Shown: positions 17,004-24,054 of the stretch, piece by piece
Numbering within the stretch: the stretch's first letter is position 1
How the letters are laid out: each line of letters opens with the position of its first letter
Assembly (NCBI GenBank): GCA_026388545.1
Contig: JAPLJS010000115.1
Span: forward strand, 1 to 40,726
Length of the DNA: 40,726 nt
Origin: Deltaproteobacteria bacterium
GTDB lineage: Bacteria > Desulfobacterota > Syntrophia > Syntrophales > UBA2185
Direction of reading: 5' to 3'
Position numbers and translations under genes: made by a program
Notes under the pieces: model-generated
The model's database searches: none
What the model was told of the DNA's origin: nothing
What the model saw: only the letters and a program-made list of their open reading frames with translations

Positions 17004-17963
17004 ATGAAAAGAAAGATGAATCTATCTAATACTTGTAAGCCGATGATGGCGGTTACTATTGGAGGATTAACTCTTAAGAATCCGGTGATGACTGCTTCCG
17101 GAACATTTGGCTACGGTGAGGAGTACGCTCCGTATCTTGATATAGACCGTTTGGGCGCCGTCATTGTAAAGGGCATATCACTGGAGCCGAGAGCCGGCAA
17201 TCCACCACCGAGGATTATGGAAACTTCCTGCGGGATGCTCAACGCCATTGGATTGGAAAATCCCGGTGTAAATATATTCATAAATGAAAAGCTCCCTTTC
17301 CTCAGAAAGCTCAATACTGCTGTTATTGTCAATGTCTATGGCGAAACCATTGACGAATTCAAAAAGGTTGCAGAAATATTGAGCTCGACGGAAGGAGTTC
17401 ATGGTCTGGAGATTAATATTTCCTGCCCTAATGTAAGAAAGGGCGGAATGATCTTTGGCGCTGATCCAGATATGGCGCATGAGGTTACCAAAGAGGTAAA
17501 ACGTGTAACGAAATTGCCCGTCATAGTCAAATTAACCCCCAATGTAACCGATATTTGTTTGATTGCGGAAAGTGTAGAGGACGCAGGAGCAGATGCAATA
17601 TCTCTCATTAATACTTTGACGGGTATGTCTGTAGACATTGAACAAAGGACTCCCCATCTGGGGAACATCACAGGCGGGCTTTCCGGTCCGGCTATAAAAC
17701 CGATCGCCCTGAGGATGGTCTGGCAGGTGGTTAAGCGTGTTAAAATACCCGTAATCGGTGTTGGAGGTATCGTGACTGCTCGCGATGCTTTAGAATTTCT
17801 GATCGTGGGCGCACGAGCAGTTCAGATTGGCACTGCTAATTTCATCAATCCTCGCGCTACACTTGATATTATCGATGGCATTGAAAATTATCTGACAAGT
17901 CATAATATACCGGATGTCAATGAATTGATCGGAACGCTTAATGAGGGAGGTAAAATATGTTAA
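17004..17963 (+). CDS. pyrD: Dihydroorotate dehydrogenase, class 1B catalytic subunit
   Basis: About 319 aa from ATG 17004; ATG 17016 and 17043 are other possible starts, and everything upstream of 17004 is repeat sequence. It oxidises dihydroorotate to orotate in pyrimidine synthesis. The FMN TIM-barrel blocks are clear: LKNPVMTASGTFGYG, GAVIVKGISLEPRAGNPPPR, GLENPGVNIF, EINISCPNVRKGG with the catalytic Cys of class 1B enzymes, LPVIVKLTPNVTDI, NTLTGMSVDI, GGLSGPAIKPIALRMV, GVGGIVTARDALEFL and GARAVQIGTANF. Pairing with pyrK supports the class 1B assignment. Confidence 0.95.
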   Translation: MKRKMNLSNTCKPMMAVTIGGLTLKNPVMTASGTFGYGEEYAPYLDIDRLGAVIVKGISLEPRAGNPPPRIMETSCGMLNAIGLENPGVNIFINEKLPFLRKLNTAVIVNVYGETIDEFKKVAEILSSTEGVHGLEINISCPNVRKGGMIFGADPDMAHEVTKEVKRVTKLPVIVKLTPNVTDICLIAESVEDAGADAISLINTLTGMSVDIEQRTPHLGNITGGLSGPAIKPIALRMVWQVVKRVKIPVIGVGGIVTARDALEFLIVGARAVQIGTANFINPRATLDIIDGIENYLTSHNIPDVNELIGTLNEGGKIC

Positions 17964-18814
17964 AAACTTTTCTTTCAATATTAGTGAGCATACTTATCGT
18001 TTCGAACGCCTATGCGGTTCAGTCCACTATTATGGATACGGAAGGCTATGCCTGCATGGGGGAGGATAAATCGAGAAAACAAACCGAACAGACGGCCATG
18101 GCAGATGCAAAGAGAAACGCCGTTGAGTATGCCATCACCTATGTAAAGAGTGAAACGAAAGTCAAAGACTTACAGATTGAAGAAGATATGATCAAGGCAT
18201 ATTCTAAAGCGTCCGTGAAGGTTTTGGAAGTGAAGGAAAACCGCTGGTACAAAGATGAACGATCAGGGGATTGTTTCAAGACAAAGATAAAAGCAGAGGT
18301 GATTCCGGATGAGAAGGCGGTAAAAGAAATCATCACCGGTAAGGTTTCTTACGATAATCCCGGTTTGCCCTTAAACGTCCGCCTCTGGACAGATAAAAAA
18401 GTATTTAAAAAGGGAGATAAAATAAAGATATATATTCAGGGAAACAAGCCGTTTTATGCGCGTGTCCATTACAGGGATGTAAAGGGGGAAATTGTGCAGC
18501 TTCTCCCCAATCCGTACAGGACTGAAAACTACTTCAATGGCGGTGTAATATACGAAATACCATCAGGTAATGACAGGTTTGAACTGGAGGTTAGTCCGCC
18601 CTTTGGTGAAGAACATATTATTCTTTATTCGAGCACGTCTGCCTTAGGTGATATCAATTTATCGAAAGGAAGCGGTGTTTATCAGGTGATGACCGCAGAA
18701 AAGGATATTGGAATTAAAACGAGGGGCATTAAACTAAAAGAAAAAGTTGATGGCGGCAAGGCTCACACCTCCGAGTTTTTCGAGGAACGCATGACGATAA
18801 AAACGGGGCAGTAG
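17957..18814 (+). CDS. Exported DUF4384-type protein
   Basis: 285 aa. Residues 1-20 form a signal peptide (MLKTFLSILVSILIVSNAYA) with an AYA/VQ cleavage site. Residues about 30-120 (AMADAKRNAVEYAITYV..., typical of LPP20/FlgP-like envelope domains) are followed by a DUF4384-like beta domain from about 130 (LNVRLWTDKKVFKKGDKIKIYIQ ... GEIVQLLPNPYRTENYF ... FELEVSPPFGEEHIILYSS). It probably sits in the periplasm; DUF4384 proteins are often near secretion or kinase modules but the function is unknown. ATG 17957 overlaps the pyrD stop by 7 nt and has an excellent GGGAGG RBS, so it is translationally coupled to pyrD, although no metabolic link is evident. Confidence 0.85.
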   Translation: MLKTFLSILVSILIVSNAYAVQSTIMDTEGYACMGEDKSRKQTEQTAMADAKRNAVEYAITYVKSETKVKDLQIEEDMIKAYSKASVKVLEVKENRWYKDERSGDCFKTKIKAEVIPDEKAVKEIITGKVSYDNPGLPLNVRLWTDKKVFKKGDKIKIYIQGNKPFYARVHYRDVKGEIVQLLPNPYRTENYFNGGVIYEIPSGNDRFELEVSPPFGEEHIILYSSTSALGDINLSKGSGVYQVMTAEKDIGIKTRGIKLKEKVDGGKAHTSEFFEERMTIKTGQ

Positions 18815-18849
18815 CGAATCATTGCAGGCAGGAAACGGTGAAAAACACT

Positions 18850-18873
18850 GGATTCCCGTTTGCACGGGAATGA
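18850..18873. repeat. Short hairpin repeat
   Basis: ATTCCCGT-TTGC-ACGGGAAT (18852-18871) followed by GAC: a perfect 8-bp stem, same family as those at 12212-12272. It lies between the DUF4384 gene and the metallo-hydrolase gene. Confidence 0.75.
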
Positions 18874-18882
18874 CGCAGGTGA

Positions 18883-19572
18883 ATGAAAATGGGGAAAACA
18901 AGAATAATTGCCGAAGGTGTTTATCTCATCGGCGGTCCGGATGTCTCACGTTCCGATGATGCAACGTCGTTTATCATCGATTTTAACGGTGAATTGGTGA
19001 TGATTGATGCCGGTGCAGGTGGAAGTTCACGGATACTGCAAAACAATATTGAAGATGCGGGATTTGATCCCCAATCAATTTCAACCCTGATTCTCACCCA
19101 TAATCATATCGACCATATAGGTTCAGCTCCGTATTTTAGAAAACAATTCGGCTGTAAGATCGTAATGCACGATCTCGATGCGGACGCTCTTGAGGAAGGT
19201 GATAGTGTGAGAACGGCAGCAAGTTGTTACGGGACAATATTTTCGCCGACCTCAATAGACAGTAAACTCACGGGTGAACACGAAATTATTCGTTTCGGTG
19301 AAGAAGAACTTCACTGCATTCATACCCCGGGGCATACCCCCGGTTCACTTTCCATTTATCTTGACAGAGCAGGTAAGCGCATACTGTTCGGCCAGGATAT
19401 ACATGGGCCTTTTTTAGATATTTTCCGATCAGATATCGGCCAGTGGAAAAAATCGATGGAAAAACTCCTTGCCCTCAATGCAGATATACTTTGTGAAGGA
19501 CATTTTGGAATCTTCCAGCCGAAGGAAAAAGTTGAAAATTACATCAAAGGATACCTGAAAAATTATATGTAA
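18883..19572 (+). CDS. MBL-fold metallo-hydrolase
   Basis: 229 aa. A complete metallo-beta-lactamase fold: THNHIDH (72-78), HTPGHTPGS, GQDIHGP and CEGHFG supply the two-metal ligands. The aspartate of the TxHxHxDH motif is present, so it is predicted to be an active hydrolase, in the general glyoxalase-II/flavodiiron-like group; the substrate is unknown. ATG 18883 follows GCAGGTGA. Unlike the 98-792 gene this copy has its normal N-terminus (RIIAEGVYLIGGPDVSRSDDATSF), showing what the other gene lacks. It converges with the S1-domain gene. Confidence 0.9.
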   Translation: MKMGKTRIIAEGVYLIGGPDVSRSDDATSFIIDFNGELVMIDAGAGGSSRILQNNIEDAGFDPQSISTLILTHNHIDHIGSAPYFRKQFGCKIVMHDLDADALEEGDSVRTAASCYGTIFSPTSIDSKLTGEHEIIRFGEEELHCIHTPGHTPGSLSIYLDRAGKRILFGQDIHGPFLDIFRSDIGQWKKSMEKLLALNADILCEGHFGIFQPKEKVENYIKGYLKNYM

Positions 19573-19663
19573 AAATTCGAAGAAAAGTACCAAAGAGTAT
19601 TACTAATTTCTTAATTACCTGATTGATTACTTCTTATTATCACAAACAAAACCATTATTTTAA

Positions 19664-20884
19664 TCATCGTATTTTCTTTTTTTCTTCCAGTTTCCGTTTC
19701 ATAATATCGCCGAATGAACCCATCGACGCTGGGGCTTTCTCAACATATTCACGATAATAATCTTCAGTGTCTTTTTCACTTTTGATTGATCCACTCTCCT
19801 GCGGTTCCATTTCCGGTATGGAAAGGGATATCCTTTTTTGATCCCTGTCTATCGTATCAATCCGAACTTCGATTGCCTGGCCTTCTTTTACTGCATCACT
19901 GGGATGAGTAATTCTCTTGCCCTTTCCCAGTTTCGAGATATGGATAAGGCCGTCGACTCCCGGACCAAGGTTTACAAAAGCGCCGAACTTCATCAGACGC
20001 ACAACTGTTCCCCTATGAAAAGTCCCTTCGGGGTATTTTGCCAATACTTCATTCCAGGGATCGGACAGAGTCTCTTTGAGAGACAAGCTGATACGGTTTT
20101 TTTGCCAATCCAGCTTGGTAATGGCCACATCCAATGTCTGACCGATGGACAGACGCTCCTGGATATCCTCCACCCGTTCCCAGCAGATCTCAGAGATCGG
20201 GAGAAGTCCCTGTAAACCGCCAATATCGAGAAAGGCGCCAAAATCCCTGATGGAAACGACGGTTCCCTTTACGATCATCCCCTCATTAAGTGTAGTCTTC
20301 AGTGCTTCTCCTTCTTTTTTCTTCTGTTCTTCCAGAATGGCTCTGTTGGAAAGAATGATATTGCGGCCACGCTCTCCATATTCAGTAATTCTGAAAGATA
20401 AGCGACGGCCAATATAGTCTTTCGCATTATCAACCCGCTGGATGTCCATCTGGGAATACGGGCAAAAACCCCGCATTTCGCCTACCAGCTTGATATCGAA
20501 TCCTCCTTTGATTTCTTTTTCTACAACACCCTCGATGGGAATCCCGTTTCGCCAGACCTCTTCTATGTGGGTTCGTGCTGAATCACCTGTGCCTATCCTG
20601 GTCGTAAAGAGTTTTTCATTATGCTTCGATGAGAGAAAATAGGCTGTAAGTGAATCGCCTTCTTTTACAGACAGATTGCCATCTTCATCGGCTAATTCTT
20701 TTCTGTCCATATATCCTTCACTCTTTCCTCCCAGATCGAGGAAAATCCAATCCTGGGTAATTTTGACGATGGTAGCTTCAATCTTCTCACCCGGCGTTAA
20801 AAAATCTCTTCGCACCTCAGTTTTGTCGAATAACTCCGCAAAACTCATTTCTTCATTTGGCTCATTCTTTCTATCTTCAACCAT
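19664..20884 (-). CDS. S1-domain RNA-binding protein (ribosomal protein S1-like)
   Basis: 406 aa with four S1/OB-fold repeats: about residues 30-100 (GEKIEATIVKITQDWIFLDLGGKSEGYM), 110-180 (PIEGVVEKEIKGGFDIKLVGEMRGFCP), 200-270 (GMIVKGTVVSIRDFGAFLDIGGLQGLLP) and 285-355 (GTFHRGTVVRLMKFGAFVNLGPGVDGLIHIS). S1 repeats bind single-stranded RNA. E. coli S1 has six repeats and is larger, so this may be a secondary S1 paralogue or a short S1; the C-terminal tail is Lys/Glu-rich. ATG 20884 has AGGAAT upstream, and a promoter at 20984-21012. Confidence 0.88.
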   Translation of the reverse strand: MVEDRKNEPNEEMSFAELFDKTEVRRDFLTPGEKIEATIVKITQDWIFLDLGGKSEGYMDRKELADEDGNLSVKEGDSLTAYFLSSKHNEKLFTTRIGTGDSARTHIEEVWRNGIPIEGVVEKEIKGGFDIKLVGEMRGFCPYSQMDIQRVDNAKDYIGRRLSFRITEYGERGRNIILSNRAILEEQKKKEGEALKTTLNEGMIVKGTVVSIRDFGAFLDIGGLQGLLPISEICWERVEDIQERLSIGQTLDVAITKLDWQKNRISLSLKETLSDPWNEVLAKYPEGTFHRGTVVRLMKFGAFVNLGPGVDGLIHISKLGKGKRITHPSDAVKEGQAIEVRIDTIDRDQKRISLSIPEMEPQESGSIKSEKDTEDYYREYVEKAPASMGSFGDIMKRKLEEKKKIR

Positions 20885-20983
20885 ATGACATTATTCCTGT
20901 TTTAATTTAATTATCATCATGCATGTCTGAATTCTTAATGTTCTTCTGGAAAGATACTCAGGCATGAATCAATGACATGTCCG

Positions 20984-21012
20984 ATCATATAGTGTTCTGC
21001 CGTATTTTTCAA
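20984..21012 (-). promoter_or_regulatory. Promoter of the S1-domain gene
   Basis: Minus strand TTGAAA (21007-21012) and TATGAT (20984-20989) with a 17-bp spacer; leader about 95 nt to ATG 20884. Confidence 0.6.
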
Positions 21013-21417
21013 TTTTATAAATTGACAGCCGGATTTCTGAAGGGGGATAATATTGCAAATAAATGAAATGACTTCGTCTGCATTGTATTGTCTTTTGCTA
21101 AATACCTAGTTTATTTACAGGATTATCTTCTATGTTGATTAGGGTCAATATGTTTTTAATTCATCCTGTCCAGAGGATATTGCAAATTGAATCCATTCCA
21201 CTATTCCTAAATACGGCAAAATATCAAACCGACTTATTTCAAAATATCTTGTATGTGCATTATTGGATAAAAAATATGAATATGCTTCATCTACCAGTCT
21301 TCAGTAGCAAGCATCATCTCAGTTTATTGAATTGCGGTTGAAATGTGGCAAATCTTCGATTGTGTTTTCTACAAATAAGAATCTTATTATCTGTCTCCAA
21401 ATTTTCCTCAAAACGAA
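21013..21417. other. AT-rich gap at left edge of the defence island
   Basis: No supported gene. A plus-strand TTGACA (21022-21027), 18 bp, GATAAT (21046-21051) looks like a promoter but has no coding frame with an RBS behind it; it could drive a small RNA or be chance. A 69-codon frame at 21132-21341 lacks an RBS and protein-like composition. Confidence 0.35.
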
Positions 21418-22362
21418 CTACACTATACCATCCTGCCGCTTCAGCCATCCCGTTACATCCTCTATCAGTGACACTCTGAAATCCTCTGGTGCCAGGAGCA
21501 CAATATTGGGGATCCAGGACTTGAGAATATTGCGTATGGCCTCGTAGTGGCCAACCCTGAAGGTGACGACCAGTGACCCGTCCGGCTTTTCCTCTTTGAT
21601 TTCCTGGGTCGGGAACATCTTCCGGCGCTTGAAATAATGGCTGACCTGGGCATCGATCAGAACCGTGACTTCCAGGTTCATCTCTTCGGCAAACCAAATA
21701 TTGGTGCTGCTCCGAAGGACGGTATCCAAATCCGCCGGGGCACCTTTGAAGAGGGTTTTTGACAATCTGAAATCCCCGATCTTGTCCAGAGCATAACGCT
21801 TGAGGATACCCGTGGCGGGCTCATTCCCGATGAGATACCAGAAACCGCCGAAATAGACGACCCGGTAGGGATCCATCTGGACAGTATGAGGTCCCTTTCC
21901 GGTGACATACTGGAAGCCGACTTGTCTCTTCTCCCGGATGGCCTTTACCATCCGGTTTAGAAGGGAACCATCCAGAGGAACGGCGTCATCGATCTTCACA
22001 AAGATGGGCATGGTTGTCACGCAGTCATACAGACGGTCCAAGACACCGTCGGCTGCCTCCTGGAAAGGCTGGCCCAACTGCCCCACAATATTCTTCAGGG
22101 CCACAACCAGGGCCAGCTCCGTGTCGTCAAAGACCTCCAGGTTCTTCACCAGGTCCTTGCTCATCTGATGGATTCCTTTCTGAACTTCATGCAGAGGAAA
22201 GCCGGATTCCTTCAGCAACAGGAGATCCCGCTGGATCGTCCGGGGGGTCGTCTGGAAGTGCTGACTCAGCCAAGTGCTGGAGACCTTCTCCTTCTCCATG
22301 AAGACTCTGAGGATCTGGCCCAGGCGGATCAGTTTCGTCTGTGTACTTCGATCACGGCTCAT
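21418..22362 (-). CDS. WYL-domain transcriptional regulator (HTH-WYL-WCX)
   Basis: 314 aa. An N-terminal DeoR/HTH_11-like winged helix (residues about 8-55, with the recognition region VSSTWLSQHFQTTPRTIQRDL), a WYL domain (about 135-215: VGFQYVTGKGPHTVQMDPYRVVYFGGFWYLIG) and a WCX C-terminal extension (about 225-310). This is the architecture of BrxR/CapW-type repressors that control phage-defence operons; WYL domains sense nucleic acid or nucleotide ligands. The gene diverges from the defence genes with a 240-bp shared control region; RBS CAGGAGGG precedes ATG 22362. Repression of the facing operon is inferred from layout. Confidence 0.92.
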   Translation of the reverse strand: MSRDRSTQTKLIRLGQILRVFMEKEKVSSTWLSQHFQTTPRTIQRDLLLLKESGFPLHEVQKGIHQMSKDLVKNLEVFDDTELALVVALKNIVGQLGQPFQEAADGVLDRLYDCVTTMPIFVKIDDAVPLDGSLLNRMVKAIREKRQVGFQYVTGKGPHTVQMDPYRVVYFGGFWYLIGNEPATGILKRYALDKIGDFRLSKTLFKGAPADLDTVLRSSTNIWFAEEMNLEVTVLIDAQVSHYFKRRKMFPTQEIKEEKPDGSLVVTFRVGHYEAIRNILKSWIPNIVLLAPEDFRVSLIEDVTGWLKRQDGIV

Positions 22363-22440
22363 CGTTTGCTCCCTCCTGTCCTCAAAGAAAAAATGACATC
22401 CCGAAAATAATGCGACCTGCGTTTGTCGTTTGGCAATTGA

Positions 22441-22468
22441 ATTATACGGGACAACTTTCTAAGGTCAA
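22441..22468 (-). promoter_or_regulatory. Promoter of the WYL regulator
   Basis: Minus strand TTGACC (22463-22468) and TATAAT (22441-22446), 16-bp spacer; leader about 70 nt. Confidence 0.7.
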
Positions 22469-22521
22469 TGAAAAAGAAAGGGGAAATCGAGTAGAGCCGG
22501 ACTCCATTTACATTAAAGACC

Positions 22522-22576
22522 CCTGGTCCAGGCAGGAAGAAGGGGATCAGAGCTTGACTTCAGGGATGAGGTCAAG
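22522..22576. promoter_or_regulatory. Candidate operators in the WYL/defence divergent region
   Basis: A perfect palindrome CCTGG-T-CCAGG (22522-22532) and an imperfect inverted repeat CTTGACTTCA-GGGA-TGAGGTCAAG (22553-22576, 9 of 10 pairs) stand just upstream of the first plus-strand defence gene. They are plausible sites for the WYL regulator; binding is inferred. Confidence 0.45.
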
Positions 22577-22602
22577 TCAAACTACTGTAAGGAGGTGATA
22601 AG

Positions 22603-22800
22603 ATGCCAGACAGCTTCGTTACTCTTGAGGAAATTCAGGCTAAATTGAAGGAGCACCAGTTTGCGGTTGCTTATTATGTGATACTGGAAGAAGCTTTGCT
22701 TCATGGAGATTTTGTTTTCTTCAACGATGAGGCTCCATCTTACCGTATCGTAAGAAAAGGGCAACCTGATTGGAACTCAATGATCAAATTGAATCACTAA
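22603..22800 (+). CDS. Small protein of unknown function (65 aa), defence-island leader gene
   Basis: 65 aa with a very strong RBS (AAGGAGGTGATAAG before ATG 22603). The sequence is a short amphipathic alpha/beta protein (VTLEEIQAKLKEHQFAVAYYVILEEALL ... SYRIVRKGQPDWNSMIK) with no signal peptide, membrane segment or cysteines. I do not recognise the family. A decayed relative of its C-terminus (PYRIVRKNQPDW) lies at 23876-23920 with mostly synonymous differences, which shows the gene has been under selection. It is followed by a strong hairpin at 22814-22841. It may be the antitoxin-like or regulatory first gene of a module. Confidence 0.75.
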   Translation: MPDSFVTLEEIQAKLKEHQFAVAYYVILEEALLHGDFVFFNDEAPSYRIVRKGQPDWNSMIKLNH

Positions 22801-22813
22801 ATCAATTCTGCTT

Positions 22814-22841
22814 GGATGCTCAAATTATAGCTTGAGCATCC
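22814..22841 (+). terminator. Hairpin after the 65-aa gene
   Basis: GGATGCTCAA-8 nt-TTGAGCATCC, a perfect 10-bp stem 13 nt after the stop. No U-run follows directly, so it may be a processing or attenuation hairpin instead of a full terminator. Confidence 0.5.
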
Positions 22842-22945
22842 TCTTGAGCATTGATTTACCCTAAAAAAAAGAGGGATTCGGCACGCAGCCAAGAAATGCT
22901 CGACTACTCAGAACATTCATATTTTAAAGGAAATAAAATTTTTTA

Positions 22946-22954
22946 TGCTATAAT
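22946..22954 (+). promoter_or_regulatory. Extended -10 promoter of the toxin-antitoxin pair
   Basis: TGCTATAAT (22946-22954) is a consensus extended -10 about 30 nt upstream of the antitoxin start; no good -35 is visible. Antitoxin-toxin complexes commonly repress such promoters. Confidence 0.6.
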
Positions 22955-22984
22955 ATGTTTAGACATATGAAGGAGGGCAAAGTT

Positions 22985-23164
22985 ATGGATACGTTAAAAC
23001 AGGAAGCATTGAATGTGATCGCAAAGATACCAGAGACGGCAGACATCGACACGATTATGTACCGGCTCTATGTTGTCGATAAAATTCGGAAAGGCAGAGA
23101 GGCGGCTGAAAGAGGTGAAACAATCTCAATTGAAGACTTAAAACGGGAAATCGAGTCATGGTGA
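22985..23164 (+). CDS. Type II antitoxin (RelB-like partner of RelE/ParE)
   Basis: 59 aa from ATG 22985, preceded by GAAGGAGGG; an ATG at 22955 would add an unsupported 10-residue extension. It is a short helical protein (VIAKIPETADIDTIMYRLYVVDKIRKGREAAERGETISIEDLKREI), with a C-terminal toxin-wrapping segment. The family is common next to RelE-type toxins. The end overlaps the toxin start (ATGGTGA), so the two are translationally coupled with the antitoxin first. A 33-nt relative of its 3' end survives at 23923-23955. Confidence 0.85.
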   Translation: MDTLKQEALNVIAKIPETADIDTIMYRLYVVDKIRKGREAAERGETISIEDLKREIESW

Positions 23165-23490
23165 TCTGGACCAATCCGGCAAAAGCTGATTTAAAGTCCA
23201 TTCACAACTTTATTGCATCAAATTCGAAATATTACGCTAAAAAAGTCACGCGGGATATCGTTGAAAAAACGGATACATTGAATAAATTTCCGATGATCGG
23301 CCGGGTTGTTCCTGAAACCGATAACGAGAAGATTCGAGAAATATTCGCCTATTCCTACAGGATCATTTACGAAATCAAGCCGGACCACATTTACATTTTG
23401 GGTATTATTCATGGAAAACAGGAGCTTACATCGACGGATCTTTATACCATACAGGAACCGTGCGCATCCATGAAAATACGCAAAGAATGA
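23158..23490 (+). CDS. Type II toxin, RelE/ParE superfamily
   Basis: 110 aa. RelE/ParE fold: VIWTNPAKADLKSIHNFIAS N-terminal helices, then PMIGRVVPET, IREIFAYSYRIIYEI and HIYILGIIHGKQEL. The RIIYEI and HGKQ blocks match the family; whether it cleaves mRNA (RelE) or poisons gyrase (ParE) cannot be decided. It overlaps the antitoxin by 7 nt. Residues after 95 (QEPCASMKIRKE) are a divergent tail. Its place inside a nuclease defence operon suggests stabilisation of the island or an abortive backup. Confidence 0.88.
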   Translation: MVIWTNPAKADLKSIHNFIASNSKYYAKKVTRDIVEKTDTLNKFPMIGRVVPETDNEKIREIFAYSYRIIYEIKPDHIYILGIIHGKQELTSTDLYTIQEPCASMKIRKE

Positions 23491-23537
23491 TCATGCAAAG
23501 AAGGTCAGACACAGGCATATTACATTAAGGAGATATT

Positions 23538-23849
23538 ATGAGTACCGACAGAAGCATCAGGACGGATCGTGCTAAAACAAGAGAAAAGATAATTGACAGA
23601 TCGAAGTATCCAGACAAAGATGGTAGAAATTGGCTTGGTCATGAGACAACGTCGGGAGCTGCAAAGGTCGATGAACTTCTCATGGATGGAGAATATAAAG
23701 ATAAGCTAATTGCTATTGACCTTGGGTACACTATATACAAAGGTTACCCAAACCACAAACCGCACTTACGCGAAGCGCATGGGTTAAAAGTGGTTCGAGA
23801 CACAACAGGGAAATATTTGTTTGACCGTGCAGATTTGGGGATGAGTTAA
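23538..23849 (+). CDS. Small protein of unknown function (103 aa), paralogue of 24055-24666
   Basis: 103 aa; ATG 23538 follows TAAGGAGATATT. Family unknown. Residues 28-100 align with residues 26-115 of the 203-aa protein: DG-x2-WL-x-H (28-35), V-DE-LL (44-48), G-E-Y (51-53), a helix ending HLREAHGLK and a final strand D-x2-GKYLFD. The spacing (two helices, then a short beta hairpin) resembles a winged helix, so DNA or nucleic-acid binding is a reasonable inference but not shown. The basic N-terminus (MSTDRSIRTDRAKTREK) is unrelated to the 203-aa protein. It lies 48 bp after the toxin gene. Confidence 0.75.
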   Translation: MSTDRSIRTDRAKTREKIIDRSKYPDKDGRNWLGHETTSGAAKVDELLMDGEYKDKLIAIDLGYTIYKGYPNHKPHLREAHGLKVVRDTTGKYLFDRADLGMS

Positions 23850-23875
23850 ACATAACGCGCTACATAACTCCACCC

Positions 23876-23955
23876 TACCGGATTGTGAGAAAAAATCAAC
23901 CTGATTGGATGCTCAAATTTCGGAAGATTTGAAGCGGGAAATAGCATCATGGTGA
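23876..23955 (+). pseudogene. Fused remnant of the 65-aa gene and the antitoxin gene
   Basis: Positions 23876-23908 match 22741-22773 in 27 of 33 bases and encode YRIVRKNQPDW as in the 65-aa protein, with three synonymous codon changes. Positions 23923-23955 match 23132-23164 in 27 of 33 bases and encode EDLKREIASW-stop as in the antitoxin, again mostly synonymous. The frames differ and everything between is missing, so this is the scar of a deletion inside a duplicated module, not a gene. Confidence 0.85.
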
Positions 23956-23970
23956 ACAAGCTGGGAATTT

Positions 23971-23987
23971 TTCATGATTATCATGAA
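23971..23987. promoter_or_regulatory. Inverted repeat upstream of the 203-aa gene
   Basis: TTCATGA-TTA-TCATGAA, a perfect 7-bp inverted repeat about 70 nt upstream of ATG 24055; possible operator. Confidence 0.35.
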
Positions 23988-24054
23988 TTCGCTTCAATAG
24001 ATTATCTGTACAATCTGTAATGATTTATGAAATTTAGAATTGGGAGGATAAAAG

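Noticed and set aside
21132-21341. 69-codon plus-strand frame in the AT-rich gap
   Set aside because: No RBS; composition looks like translated AT-rich noncoding DNA.
23956-24054. Toxin remnant following the antitoxin scar
   Set aside because: The frame after the scar ATG does not resemble the RelE toxin and stops after 22 codons.
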